Under the pieces are notes generated by a model that made no database searches, was not told the DNA's origin, and saw only the letters and a program-made list of their open reading frames with translations. DNA of 55,466 nucleotides. Origin: Thermoplasmatota archaeon. GTDB lineage: Archaea > Thermoplasmatota > Thermoplasmata > Thermoplasmatales > Thermoplasmataceae. Positions 16,096 through 24,547 of the stretch are shown one piece after another; position 1 is the first letter of the stretch; every line of letters begins with the position of its first letter. The position numbers and the translations under genes are program-made. The stretch lies in assembly GCA_023379825.1 (NCBI GenBank), contig JAMCPQ010000028.1:1-55466 (forward strand). The letters run 5' to 3'.

Positions 16096-17450
16096 TGGGA
16101 AGCCCTGATAGCTTTTTCAAGGCACTCCATTGACATGTCAATCTCCTCTGAGCTCACGTTAAGTGGAGGAATTATCCTGATTGCGCTGAGGCCCGTGGAC
16201 AGAAGTATAAGGCCGTTTTCGAGTGATTTGAGCTCCACTCTGTCTCTGAGTTTTGCATTTGGCTCTCTTGTTTTTCTGTCTTTTACGAAATCAAGTGCAA
16301 GCATCAGCCCCATTCCTCTTACGTCTCCAATGGACTCATCCTTTTCAGCAAGTTCATTCAATCTTCTCTTGAAATACTCGCCCTGTTTTGTGGCATTCTC
16401 GAGGAGCTTCTCCTCCCTTATTGTGTTGACTGTGGCAACACATGCAGCACTGGCAAGAGCATTTCCTCCAAATGTGTTTGAATGCAGGCTGGGTTCTGAG
16501 AAGTCAAGACGTGAATTGACGATAACACCACCCATGGGTATCCCGGAGGCTATAGCCTTGGCAACGCTTATGACTTCAGGTTCAACCCCGAAGTGTTCTG
16601 AGGCAAAGAACTTTCCAGTTCTTCCGAAACCTGTCTGAACCTCATCCATAACCACAAGAACATTGTTCTCGTCAGCAAGTTTTCTCAGCTTTTTATGGAA
16701 ATTCTTTGGAGGTACTATATAACCACCCTCTCCCTGAATAGGCTCAACAACAAAGGCTGCAAGGTTATCAGCCGGAACATAGGTTTTGAGCATGTATCTG
16801 TCTATGAAATCAATAACTCTGTTCTCCAGTTCTTCCGGTTCTTCATATCCATCTATACCAAATGGATTCCTGTATGGGTTAGGATAGGGGGCGTGCTCCA
16901 CTCCGGGCATTGTGGGGAAGAATCCTTTTCTCTGTATCGGTTTGGAAGCTGTCAGAGAGAGAGAACCCTGCGATCTTCCATGAAATCCGCCGATGAAAGA
17001 GATAAACTGCTGTTTCTTTGTGAAAGCCTTGGAGATCTTTATTGCCGCTTCGTTGGCTTCAGTACCGCTGTTTGCAAAAAAGACCTTCTTAGAAAACTTT
17101 CCCGGGGCTACTTCAGTGAGAGCTCTGGCTGCCTTTACCTGCTCCTCATAATAGAAATCTGTACCTGCAAAATGCCACAACTTATCAAGCTGCTCCTCTA
17201 CAGCTTTCTTGACCTTTGGATGAATATGCCCAAGGTTATTCACGCTGATTCCCGTCGAGAAATCAAGATAAACGTTTCCGTCCACATCCTCCAGGAAAGA
17301 ACCATAGCCGCGTTTTGCCACAATTGGCAGAGACTTTGTTGAAGTAACGAGGTACTTCTCATCCATTTCAATAATTCTCTTTGCTTCTGGACCTGGCGGT
17401 GTGACATTGATTTTAACTCTTTTTTCCTCATTTTTCTGGTTTTTCAGCAT
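16092..17450 (-). CDS. Class III PLP aminotransferase (4-aminobutyrate/ornithine type)
   Basis: Transfers an omega-amino group to 2-oxoglutarate or pyruvate. Landmarks: FFANSGTEANEAAIK (PLP phosphate site, about residue 125), GGFHGRSQGSLSLT, VVEPIQGEGGYIVPP, the PLP-ring Asp in VVMDEVQTGFGRTG and the Schiff-base Lys in SVAKAIASGIPMGG (about 300). Best overall resemblance is to archaeal GABA/ornithine aminotransferases, but class III substrates cannot be read from these motifs. ATG 17450 was chosen; a TTG three codons earlier (17459) sits about 25 bp from the TATA-like tract at 17477-17490 and may be the true leaderless start. No neighbouring pathway gene is visible. Confidence 0.9.
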   Translation of the reverse strand: MLKNQKNEEKRVKINVTPPGPEAKRIIEMDEKYLVTSTKSLPIVAKRGYGSFLEDVDGNVYLDFSTGISVNNLGHIHPKVKKAVEEQLDKLWHFAGTDFYYEEQVKAARALTEVAPGKFSKKVFFANSGTEANEAAIKISKAFTKKQQFISFIGGFHGRSQGSLSLTASKPIQRKGFFPTMPGVEHAPYPNPYRNPFGIDGYEEPEELENRVIDFIDRYMLKTYVPADNLAAFVVEPIQGEGGYIVPPKNFHKKLRKLADENNVLVVMDEVQTGFGRTGKFFASEHFGVEPEVISVAKAIASGIPMGGVIVNSRLDFSEPSLHSNTFGGNALASAACVATVNTIREEKLLENATKQGEYFKRRLNELAEKDESIGDVRGMGLMLALDFVKDRKTREPNAKLRDRVELKSLENGLILLSTGLSAIRIIPPLNVSSEEIDMSMECLEKAIRASH

Positions 17451-17476
17451 ATTTATCAATATATTATTGGGACCAC

Positions 17477-17490
17477 TAATATATATCTTA
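17477..17490 (-). promoter_or_regulatory. TATA box of the aminotransferase gene
   Basis: taatatatatctta, read on the minus strand, is a strong TATA element about 25 bp before TTG 17459 and 34 bp before ATG 17450. It therefore bears on start choice. Confidence 0.55.
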
Positions 17491-17599
17491 GTGAATCAAA
17501 TCGAACGTGAATTACGAAACACGTAAAGTAGTGATAAACAGAATTCGAGGGAGGAATTAAGATAAAACTTTACAAATATTAAGGCATAGGGGTTTGCTA

Positions 17600-18499
17600 A
17601 TGTCAGATAAGAACAAAGGTCTCATTGGAAAAATTCTCGGGCTGATAATACTGATGGCATCAGTCCTTTTCCTCCTCTATCTTGTTTCATCTGTCTTTCA
17701 TGTTATTCCTATCAGGTTCACAACATATGTCAATGCAATCTTCATTGCCATCATTGTATATGTAATAATCCGAATAATACTGAGTTTCCTGAACCGCTAT
17801 CTTAGAAAATACATGGACGAAAGGAAAGTCCATCCCATAATGCTCCTCGTTTCCATGCTGGCTTACTTTATTCTGGGAGTTGTGGTTCTTGCAGCACTGG
17901 GAGTGGATGTTTCATCCCTTATACTTGGGGGTTCACTGATTTCTGTGGTACTTGGACTTGCATCTTCCACAGTTCTGGCAAATCAGTTCGCAGGAATTCT
18001 TTTTGTTGTGGTAAGGCCGTTCAGTGTTGGAGACCTTGTGACAATGAATATGTGGCAGTATGGTGGAGCATTTCCAACCCTGTTTCCAAAGTATTTCTCT
18101 GTTGACAGGATTGAGGCGACTGCCTATACAGGAACTGTTGTGGACATAACCATAAATTACACCATTCTCGACTTGGCAAGCGGTGACCGGGTAAAGATAC
18201 CAAATGGAATCCTGGTACAGGGCGCCATAATAATCAGGAAACCAGGTATTGTGGTTAAGGCAAGATATGAAGTACCCAAATTTATACAATTTGAGAAACT
18301 TCTCCCTCTGGTGGAGGAGCAGGTCAAATCTGTCGATCAGTTCATGGGTGGCCTCTCCGTAACTGTGGATGAAACAACCCTGAACACCTATATACTGATG
18401 ATATCTGCCAAATTCAACACTCTCGATTCTGACAGCAAGAGGGGAGAGATATTCATAAGGCTCATGAATCTCATAGAGCCCATGAAATCAGGCCACTAA
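17600..18499 (+). CDS. MscS-family mechanosensitive ion channel
   Basis: Three to four N-terminal membrane segments (about residues 8-125) end in the pore-lining helix: SSLILGGSLISVVLGLASSTVLANQFAGIL is the MscS TM3 with small residues facing the pore. The beta domain follows (FVVVRPFSVGDLV ... GTVVDITINYTILD ... VKIPNGILV), then a soluble C-terminal alpha/beta vestibule. It opens under membrane tension to release solutes. ATG 17600 is preferred over TTG 17594. Complete at 299 residues. Convergent with the small Sm-like gene, two bases between stops. Confidence 0.92.
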   Translation: MSDKNKGLIGKILGLIILMASVLFLLYLVSSVFHVIPIRFTTYVNAIFIAIIVYVIIRIILSFLNRYLRKYMDERKVHPIMLLVSMLAYFILGVVVLAALGVDVSSLILGGSLISVVLGLASSTVLANQFAGILFVVVRPFSVGDLVTMNMWQYGGAFPTLFPKYFSVDRIEATAYTGTVVDITINYTILDLASGDRVKIPNGILVQGAIIIRKPGIVVKARYEVPKFIQFEKLLPLVEEQVKSVDQFMGGLSVTVDETTLNTYILMISAKFNTLDSDSKRGEIFIRLMNLIEPMKSGH

Positions 18500-18501
18500 T
18501 T

Positions 18502-18705
18502 TCATTCCATGGTATTCAGCCTACATATACCTATGGGAACAACAAGAATTTCCTCCTTGCCGTTTTCATCTCTGGATATTATATAAGTTCCCTGATCCAC
18601 ACCTTTAAGGATTCCCTCAATTCTAAGCCTTGGTGCAAGAGTCTCCTGCCCCTGGTTCAGGATCATGATGCCTATTTTCTTGCCTATCAGATCATTGAGG
18701 ATCAT
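18502..18705 (-). CDS. Small Sm-like (SH3-barrel) protein
   Basis: 67 residues. The order of strands (LIGKKIGIMIL, then RIEGILKGVDQGTYIIS, then EEILVVPIGICRL) parallels an Lsm fold: a first strand after a short helix, Gly-x-Leu-x-Gly-x-Asp in the Sm1 motif and a hydrophobic-Pro-x-Gly last strand. The RNA-binding Sm2 motif is not clear, so RNA binding is only a guess. ATG 18705 has a TATA-like block ataaatcttatag about 23 bp upstream, consistent with a leaderless single-gene transcript. I am not sure of the family. Confidence 0.65.
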   Translation of the reverse strand: MILNDLIGKKIGIMILNQGQETLAPRLRIEGILKGVDQGTYIISRDENGKEEILVVPIGICRLNTME

Positions 18706-18834
18706 TGTTTCAATAATGGGATAAATCTTATAGTCTTTCTCTTTGACAGCAATTTTAAGCCAAAGTGAGGGGGGGAGATCTCATCAACCATGTGGTTCAG
18801 CATAATGTTCATAGGGAAGGATCAGCAATTCAGC

Positions 18835-18863
18835 TCACTATGAAGTGAATATATTTTAAATCC
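18835..18863 (+). promoter_or_regulatory. Palindrome and TATA box before the ferritin-VIT gene
   Basis: TCACT-ATGA-AGTGA (18835-18848) is a perfect 5-bp inverted repeat directly joined to the TATA-like gaatatattttaaa (18847-18860), about 26 bp before ATG 18883. A repressor here would block promoter recognition. An iron-dependent regulator is the natural candidate given the downstream gene, but this is inference. Confidence 0.45.
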
Positions 18864-18882
18864 CCTGGATATGTAGAATGAA

Positions 18883-19872
18883 ATGGATGAAGCTTCACTT
18901 ATTCAAAAGTGCATAAAATACTACAGGGATGAGCTTACTGACGAGCTTTTTTACATCCGGCTTTCCGAAAGGATAAGTGATAAATGGCTTGCTGAAAACC
19001 TGGCAAGATTATCAAAGATTGAGAAAAAGCACTCCAGTTTCTGGAAAGGTCTGCTTGAAAATAAAGGCATCAGGACAGAGTCAATAAAACCCCGGAAGCT
19101 GAAAGTGTCCTTTATGGTATTCCTGAGCCGGATAATAGGCACCCCACTTACAGTGAAGCTTCTGGAAAACGGCGAGGTTGAGTCTGTTGCCTCATACAGG
19201 GATTTCTCCGCCTCGTACTCAAACAGGCCGGAGATTGGAAATATAATTGAAGGAATCATAAAAGATGAAGTGGAGCACGAAAGTGTGTTCAGTTCAGCCA
19301 TAGACAAGAGCAGAAACTTAATTGAGAGAAACAGGTCAGTCATATACGGAATAAGTGATGGCCTTGTTGAAGTCCTGGCAACTCTGGCCGGGTTATCGGC
19401 AATAATATCGGTACACAGTATTGTGGCCCTTGGCGGAACAGTTGTTGCTGTCAGCGGTATGGTAAGCATGAGTGTTGGCGCATACCTTTCAAAGAACTCT
19501 GAATCGCAGCTTAGAATATCAGAAGAAAGGAAAAGGGCAATACTCAGGAACGAGGATGCACAGGAGGGTAAGATAAAGAAATACAAGAACGAGGCTCTGT
19601 CAACTGGGTTGAATACAGGGGCCTTTTATATCGTGGGTGCAGCCATACCAATACTCCCCTTTGTATTCCTACCCAATCTTCCTGCGCTCATAACATCCAT
19701 CATTCTTGTTGCGTTCACACAGGCTATTTCAAATGGAATAGTTGCATTATCTGTAGGTCAGCCGGTTGCAAGGGAATCAATAAAGTCCGCATCACTTGCT
19801 CTTCTTGCAACTCTAGCATCCTTTCTGGTAGGGCAGGCGTTTCACATCTTCCTTCATATAAGCGTGCTTTGA
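18883..19872 (+). CDS. Rubrerythrin-like ferritin domain fused to VIT1/CCC1 iron transporter
   Basis: Residues 1-140 form a four-helix ferritin-like domain with di-iron type ligands (Glu17/Glu21, Glu47-x-x-His50, a Glu near 98-100, Glu129-x-x-His132). Residues 148-329 are a VIT1/CCC1 membrane domain beginning NRSVIYGISDGLVEVLATLAGL, with five membrane helices and a charged metal-binding loop (about 205-240). Known relatives with this fusion (erythrin-vacuolar iron transport family, MbfA in bacteria) export or sequester Fe(II)/Mn(II). Likely protects an acid-living archaeon from iron overload. Leaderless ATG; a palindrome overlaps the promoter. Confidence 0.92.
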   Translation: MDEASLIQKCIKYYRDELTDELFYIRLSERISDKWLAENLARLSKIEKKHSSFWKGLLENKGIRTESIKPRKLKVSFMVFLSRIIGTPLTVKLLENGEVESVASYRDFSASYSNRPEIGNIIEGIIKDEVEHESVFSSAIDKSRNLIERNRSVIYGISDGLVEVLATLAGLSAIISVHSIVALGGTVVAVSGMVSMSVGAYLSKNSESQLRISEERKRAILRNEDAQEGKIKKYKNEALSTGLNTGAFYIVGAAIPILPFVFLPNLPALITSIILVAFTQAISNGIVALSVGQPVARESIKSASLALLATLASFLVGQAFHIFLHISVL

Positions 19873-19881
19873 TAGAATTCT

Positions 19882-20679
19882 TCAGAAAAGACGGCTCTGC
19901 CTGTTTCCATATCCTGGAGAACCAAAATCTATTTCCTGAAGGCCCAGTTTTGGCCTGAGCAGATTAATTGTTCCAGGAGCGAAACCCTGAAAGTGGTTGT
20001 TGGCAAAAGCAAAGACATGATCATATTCGCCCATAAGTTGCCTGAGCCTGAAACTCCACTCCTCCAGCTCTGAATCCCGTTGAATGATAATCTTGCCAAA
20101 CTGGGACTCATTCAGGCTGCGATCACCAACAAGCCTCAGATAAAGTATATTGGATGTAATGACAAAATGCCTCTTTACAAATGGAACATCAGACCAGGCC
20201 AGTATAATGTTATTCCTTTCTAGGAGGGAAAAGACCTCATCATTGAACCATGACTCGTCCCGGAATTCAATCGCAAAATCCAGATCATCAGGCAGACCCT
20301 CAGCAAAATGTCTAAGCAAACCCAGATCTATGAACTTCAGTGAGGGGGGCATCTGTATCAGTATGGGGCCAAGTTTGTTGTCTAGATGCCTTATGCGCTC
20401 CAGGAATGATTCTATCTCTCCTTCGGCTGAATTCAGCCGCAGATCATGTGTGATCCTCCGGAACATCTTAGGGCAGAACTTGAAATTTTCCGGAGTCTGT
20501 TGTTTCCATTTCAGTATGGTTCTTTCCTCGGGTATGTTATAAAACGTTGAATCAATCTCAACTGCATCAAACAGGCGGGAATAATACTCCAGATACCTGT
20601 CAGGCTTCATGTTCTTGGGGTAGAAAGGACCGGCCCACTGTTCATAATGCCATCCAGATGTTCCCGTGTGGATTTTCAA
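19882..20679 (-). CDS. DUF72 family protein (TIM-barrel, YecE-like)
   Basis: 265 residues. The family start MKIHTGTSGWHYEQWAGPFYP is unmistakable. It continues FDAVEIDSTFYNIPE, FKFCPKMFRRITHD, GPILIQMPPSL, DFAIEFRDESW and FANNHFQGFAPG. DUF72 has a TIM-barrel fold and unknown biochemical role. ATG 20679; no clear TATA box seen upstream. Convergent with the ferritin-VIT gene, about 10 bp between stops. Confidence 0.92.
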   Translation of the reverse strand: MKIHTGTSGWHYEQWAGPFYPKNMKPDRYLEYYSRLFDAVEIDSTFYNIPEERTILKWKQQTPENFKFCPKMFRRITHDLRLNSAEGEIESFLERIRHLDNKLGPILIQMPPSLKFIDLGLLRHFAEGLPDDLDFAIEFRDESWFNDEVFSLLERNNIILAWSDVPFVKRHFVITSNILYLRLVGDRSLNESQFGKIIIQRDSELEEWSFRLRQLMGEYDHVFAFANNHFQGFAPGTINLLRPKLGLQEIDFGSPGYGNRQSRLF

Positions 20680-21050
20680 TAGGTCAACTCAGGAAATTGA
20701 TATCATGGGTGCACAAAAAGACTCCTGATGATCAATAAAGTTGTCAAAATTATAGAGGTACCTCATTTTCAATGTATCTGACCGTCGCAAAAATGCTGGA
20801 TATGGATCGTATCTCCATAAATGCCTGTGCAATAAAATAAGAAGGAATGGAGGAGGCAATGGAAAGATAAAAATGGTAAATGCCGGGAAAAGGGCAGAAA
20901 GGATTGACTACAACTTTCCAGAATTTACTGCTTTCATCATGATTCTATTGTCAAGGATACATCAAACATTCTTTTAAACTTCGAGATCCATTGTGCGAAA
21001 TTTTTCTGAACAGAAAAAAGATTCATATGCACTCATACCTACATAAGCCT
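20680..21050. other. Non-coding gap before the ABC transporter genes
   Basis: About 370 bases between the DUF72 start and the chosen ABC start. I see no gene. The only promoter-like element is cttttaaact near 20971-20980, which would start the ABC mRNA at about 21000 with a leader of some 50 nt. Reading upstream from 21051 the frame stays open to TTG 20991. Confidence 0.5.
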
Positions 21051-21785
21051 ATGACGCAGAATTTTTCCATAAAAGTTAGAGATCTCTCAAAGAGATTCGG
21101 AAAAACCTGTGCGCTCAATTCAATTTCAGCGAATATAGATTCAGGTCAGATCACTGCCCTCCTGGGCCCGAACGGGTCAGGTAAAACCACTTTTCTGAGA
21201 ATTATTTCCGGGATGCTGGATGGTTATACTGGTTCGATAAGTATCTCCGGGTACAGTAGCTCTGATTACCCGTCACTTATGAAGCGAATAGCAGGTTATG
21301 TTCCCGACGTTCCTGCACTATATGATTCACTTACTCCAATGGAGATGTTCCGGTTTATAGGGTCCATACGGGGCATCGAGGAGAGAGAATTCAGGGAAAG
21401 GGTCGGGAATCTCTGCTCATCTCTTGGGATTGGCCCGTATCTTGAAAAGTTCATAGGTGAACTTTCCTTTGGAACACGCCAGAAAATTTCAATCATCAGT
21501 GCGCTGATTCACGATCCCGGAATACTCATAATGGATGAGAGCCTCAACGGACTTGATCCAAAATCCATAGATGTTGTCAAGGAAATACTGCATGGGATGG
21601 TGAAGGATGGCAGGACTGTTATTCTTGCAACGCATTCACTGGAACTGGCAGAGGAATTATGCGGTAATATGCTGGTTTTGAGAGAAGGCAGGCTGGCTGG
21701 TCAAGCCCGCATTTATGAAAGACATGGAAATTATGATGAAACCGCAATGCTCAGGGAGAAATATATTGGAATGACAACAGGTTAG
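21051..21785 (+). CDS. ABC transporter ATP-binding protein
   Basis: ATPase of an ABC-2-type transporter. Walker A LLGPNGSGKTT, the signature variant LSFGTRQKISI (in place of LSGGQ), Walker B ILIMDESLNGLD with catalytic Glu replaced by Asp-Glu-Ser order, and switch His in LATHSLELAEE are all present. ATG 21051 starts just before the first strand (FSIKVRDLSKRFG); ATG 21027 and TTG 20991 are in frame upstream. The permease gene follows after 29 bp. Orientation and subunit type suggest export; the cargo is unknown. Confidence 0.9.
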   Translation: MTQNFSIKVRDLSKRFGKTCALNSISANIDSGQITALLGPNGSGKTTFLRIISGMLDGYTGSISISGYSSSDYPSLMKRIAGYVPDVPALYDSLTPMEMFRFIGSIRGIEEREFRERVGNLCSSLGIGPYLEKFIGELSFGTRQKISIISALIHDPGILIMDESLNGLDPKSIDVVKEILHGMVKDGRTVILATHSLELAEELCGNMLVLREGRLAGQARIYERHGNYDETAMLREKYIGMTTG

Positions 21786-21814
21786 GCCCTGTTATAGAAA
21801 TTCCGGAGAAAAAA

Positions 21815-23461
21815 ATGAAGGAGAGATTTGCCCTGGCACTTGAGCTGTTCATGGAGCAGCGCTATTACAGTTACAGATCCCAGAAAGAAGGCGAAGGAAT
21901 TTCAGAGTCTGATGTAAAGGCTATCAGAAAGAAATTCAGAAGTTCTCTGCTATCAAACTACTTCATGTACGCATTCTTCTTCCTGGTGCTCTCACTGATC
22001 CTGTTTATAGACAACTATGCAAAAATAAGAACAGAATTTTACCTTATCCTGATTCCTCTCTATCTCTATATTCTGGCTTTCAGCGCATACACAACCGTCT
22101 CTTTTCTGGAATACGCCAGAAAGGCGAATTCAGTCAGGATGCTGGGAATATTGCCAGTCAGGAGGCCAGGTCTACTCCTATTCCTTTCATGGTTTGTATA
22201 TTCTGGAAGCCTTGGCATCTTCCTTGTAGTTCCCGCATCATTCTTCTTCGTTTCCATGGGGGGAAGCGTTCTGGAAGTGCCCGTACAGTTAATGAATGCT
22301 GTCACTTCAATAGTTCTGGGTTATTCTCTTGGTTCCCTCATATCAAGCACCCGGCTTCCGTCAGGTTCAGTCAGGGGAAGGGCAATGAGAAATCTATCAA
22401 GGAATATGGCCATAGCATTTATGTTTCTGATATTCTATACTGGAATATCGTTTCTGCCATCTGCTGACATTCCCTCTTCACTATTTTATGGGGATAGTGC
22501 TCTTCTATATGTTCCATTCATCAATTTTCCCTATTCTTTCTCCTTCAACACATATAATCTTCTCCAGTTATGGCAGTTTCTGCAGTACTCATTATACATT
22601 GTCCTTTCCTTTCTCGTTCTTGACTGGTCTGCCAGAAGAGGGTTCAGAAGAATTATGGATGGGGGTTTCCGCAATATAGGACAGAGCAGAGAAGATACTT
22701 CTGCAGTTCAGGGAAAGGTTGGCAGAGGATATTTGGTACCATCTTTGATCAAGGATTCAAAACTTATAATCAGAGAATCGCTCCCTTCGCTGCTTATATT
22801 CACCCCCATGTTTCTCATATTTCCATATGATGTCTCTCTTTTTTCAATTAAATTCAGCGGGGAATTTATCATTCCATTCATGGTGGTTTTTTCTGCAATG
22901 GTCTCTGTAATATCTGCTGCCTGTTATTCTATGGCATTTCTATCGGCGGAATCCGGAGGAATTCAATATCTCCGTATTCTGTTCCCGGATCAGAATAGGG
23001 TGATGAGATCTAAAATGTTCAGTTCATCCATGATATTTTCAATAGTGTACATCCCTATGGCTCTCTCTTCCCTTCTTCTATCGGGGATCTCCCCCATAAT
23101 CTGGCCTGGAATCATAGTGTCATCAGTTTCCATATTCTGTATCACCTTCCTATCATCATTTTCAAAGCTTCTGAACAGAGTGAGAAATGTATTGAGGATA
23201 AGGGGAATTCCAAGTTTAGGAACACCATCTGTTATTGCTCTTGATCTTATTCCTGGATCAGCATTCTCCCTCATCATTACCATCATGTCAGTCTATATTT
23301 CCCTCCTGCTCTCCAATGACGCCAGCCTGGCAGTCTGGATATGGTCCATCATATCTGTATCAGCAATGTCGGCAATATTCCTGAAATATGGCATTCTTAA
23401 AAGTAAGATAGAAGCCATTGGACCGGGCCCCCATTTAAAGGAAGAGAGTCCGGACATCTGA
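21815..23461 (+). CDS. ABC transporter permease, about 12-14 TM, unassigned family
   Basis: 548 residues with a charged N-terminal segment (about 1-45), then repeated hydrophobic stretches grouped as two halves of about six to seven membrane segments, separated by a polar stretch around residues 280-305. No motif identifies cargo. It directly follows the ATPase gene, so the pair likely forms an exporter with a single two-half permease chain. A strong hairpin lies immediately after the stop (23465-23495). Family-level identity is by context and topology, not by a signature I recognise. Confidence 0.75.
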   Translation: MKERFALALELFMEQRYYSYRSQKEGEGISESDVKAIRKKFRSSLLSNYFMYAFFFLVLSLILFIDNYAKIRTEFYLILIPLYLYILAFSAYTTVSFLEYARKANSVRMLGILPVRRPGLLLFLSWFVYSGSLGIFLVVPASFFFVSMGGSVLEVPVQLMNAVTSIVLGYSLGSLISSTRLPSGSVRGRAMRNLSRNMAIAFMFLIFYTGISFLPSADIPSSLFYGDSALLYVPFINFPYSFSFNTYNLLQLWQFLQYSLYIVLSFLVLDWSARRGFRRIMDGGFRNIGQSREDTSAVQGKVGRGYLVPSLIKDSKLIIRESLPSLLIFTPMFLIFPYDVSLFSIKFSGEFIIPFMVVFSAMVSVISAACYSMAFLSAESGGIQYLRILFPDQNRVMRSKMFSSSMIFSIVYIPMALSSLLLSGISPIIWPGIIVSSVSIFCITFLSSFSKLLNRVRNVLRIRGIPSLGTPSVIALDLIPGSAFSLIITIMSVYISLLLSNDASLAVWIWSIISVSAMSAIFLKYGILKSKIEAIGPGPHLKEESPDI

Positions 23462-23495
23462 CATCTGTCCAGCACATGGAGCAACTGTTGGACAG
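23452..23495 (+). repeat. Mutually exclusive hairpins after the ABC permease gene
   Basis: CTGTCCAGCA (23465-23474) pairs with TGTTGGACAG (23486-23495), ten pairs with one G-U and an 11-nt loop. The TGTCC of its left arm can instead pair with GGACA (23452-23456), which overlaps the end of the permease gene. A tandem ACATCTGACATCTG spans the stop codon. No strong T-run follows. It may stabilise or end the ABC mRNA, or isolate the S19e promoter at about 23520-23535. Confidence 0.6.
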
Positions 23496-23519
23496 AAATG
23501 GAATTTTCAAATCTCAAGA

Positions 23520-23535
23520 AAGTGTTATAAATAGA
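23520..23535 (+). promoter_or_regulatory. TATA box of the S19e operon
   Basis: gttataaatagat, centred about 37 bp before ATG 23566, predicts a leader of about 12 nt containing GTGATC, an anti-SD-complementary sequence. This lead gene therefore has a short leader rather than none. Confidence 0.6.
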
Positions 23536-23565
23536 TCTAAAATACACCACCATTCGTGATCATAC

Positions 23566-24018
23566 ATGGCCGACGTTAAAAAGGTTCCACCTGACCAGCT
23601 TCTGGAGAGACTGGTGGATGAAATGAAAAAGGATGACAGGATAAAGGTCCCGGAATGGGCAAATTACCTTAAAGCAGGAGTTCACAGGGAATCCTCATGG
23701 GTTCAGCCAGACTGGTACTACAGAAGAATGGCATCTATTCTGAGGAAGGTATATCTGAAGGGCCCTGTTGGAATATCAAGATTAAGTGAGGATTACGGTG
23801 GAAAAGTTGACAGGGGTTCCAAGGGATATCACCCTGAGAAGGGAAGCAGATACATTATAAGGAGCATGTTCCACTCCCTTGAAGCACTTGGATACATCAA
23901 GAAAGAAAAGGAGGGAAGAGTTGCAGCCCCAAAGGGCATGTCTCTCCTGGACAAAGCTTCAAAGGAAGTTCTCAAGGAGCTTTCCGAGAAAGACGAAGCA
24001 TTCAAGAAATATCTTTAA
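23566..24018 (+). CDS. rps19e: 30S ribosomal protein S19e
   Basis: 150 residues, complete. Conserved stretches include VPEWANYLKAGVHRESSWVQ, DWYYRRMASILRKVYLKGPVGISRL, YGGKVDRGSKGYHPEKGSR and RSMFHSLEALGYIKKEKEGR. S19e is an archaeal/eukaryotic-specific small-subunit protein required for 18S/16S 3' maturation in eukaryotes. First gene of the operon S19e, PDCD5-like, L39e, L31e, aIF6. Confidence 0.98.
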   Translation: MADVKKVPPDQLLERLVDEMKKDDRIKVPEWANYLKAGVHRESSWVQPDWYYRRMASILRKVYLKGPVGISRLSEDYGGKVDRGSKGYHPEKGSRYIIRSMFHSLEALGYIKKEKEGRVAAPKGMSLLDKASKEVLKELSEKDEAFKKYL

Positions 24019-24036
24019 ACTGACAGGTGACGGCGT

Positions 24037-24378
24037 ATGGATAGTGATGATGAACTAGAGCAAATTCGACGCCGAAAGATGATGGAGATGGAGAGATCCC
24101 TCTCCCAGGAAAGAGAAGTAGAAGAGCAGAAGAGATACCAGGAAGCGGAAAAGGCCAGAAAGCAGCAGATACTGAGGCAGATACTTGCACCTGATGCAAG
24201 GGAAAGGCTTGCCAATGTCAGGCTTGTGAGACCTGATCTTGCAGAGAACGTTGAAAACCAGCTTATTCAGCTTGCATCCATGGGCAGAATAAACAGGCTG
24301 ATTAATGACTCAGATGTCAGGGACATACTTGGCAAACTAACAGAGGGTAAGAGAGAAACAAAGATAGAGAGGCGTTAA
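24037..24378 (+). CDS. PDCD5-family DNA-binding protein
   Basis: 113 residues: a long charged N-terminal helix (residues 1-50, [17 protein letters not shown]), then the compact three-helix core [32 protein letters not shown], the family signature, and a basic tail. Archaeal members bind DNA in vitro and are encoded next to S19e in many archaea, so a role tied to ribosome biogenesis is plausible but unproven. A strong Shine-Dalgarno sequence, AGGTGA, lies nine bases before the ATG. Confidence 0.95.
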   Translation: MDSDDELEQIRRRKMMEMERSLSQEREVEEQKRYQEAEKARKQQILRQILAPDARERLANVRLVRPDLAENVENQLIQLASMGRINRLINDSDVRDILGKLTEGKRETKIERR

Positions 24379-24380
24379 AT

Positions 24381-24536
24381 TTGAGCAGAAACAAGGAAGT
24401 AGGAAGGAAATTCAGGCTTATTAAAAAAGTGAATGAAAACAGGAGAGTCCCAGGCTGGGTGATGATGAAGACAGCCAGAAGAGTTACCCAGAATCCAAGA
24501 AGGAGAAACTGGAGACGCGGTAGCCTTAAGCTTTAG
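24381..24536 (+). CDS. rpl39e: 50S ribosomal protein L39e
   Basis: A 51-codon gene. TTG 24381 (two bases after the PDCD5 stop) opens [20 protein letters not shown], followed by [20 protein letters not shown] and the end NWRRGSLKL, the near-invariant L39e sequence. It is a very basic extended protein lining the peptide exit tunnel. The TTG start is fixed by the conserved N-terminus; no Shine-Dalgarno is obvious, so it may be translationally coupled. Confidence 0.97.
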   Translation: MSRNKEVGRKFRLIKKVNENRRVPGWVMMKTARRVTQNPRRRNWRRGSLKL

Positions 24537-24547
24537 AGGTAGGTCAA

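Noticed and set aside
16695-17342. 215-codon plus-strand frame
   Set aside because: It is the complement of a well-conserved class III aminotransferase and has no recognisable domain.
18768-18774. G7 homopolymer
   Set aside because: Lies in intergenic DNA; no frame crosses it, so no frameshift or phase-variation role can be argued.
18951-19586. 211-codon minus-strand frame
   Set aside because: Shadow of the ferritin-VIT fusion gene; Ser/Leu-rich composition typical of an antisense frame.
20715-20790. C/D-box-like TGATGA and CTGA in the gap before the ABC genes
   Set aside because: No internal C'/D' boxes, no terminal stem, and the first base of box C is wrong; not supported as a guide RNA.
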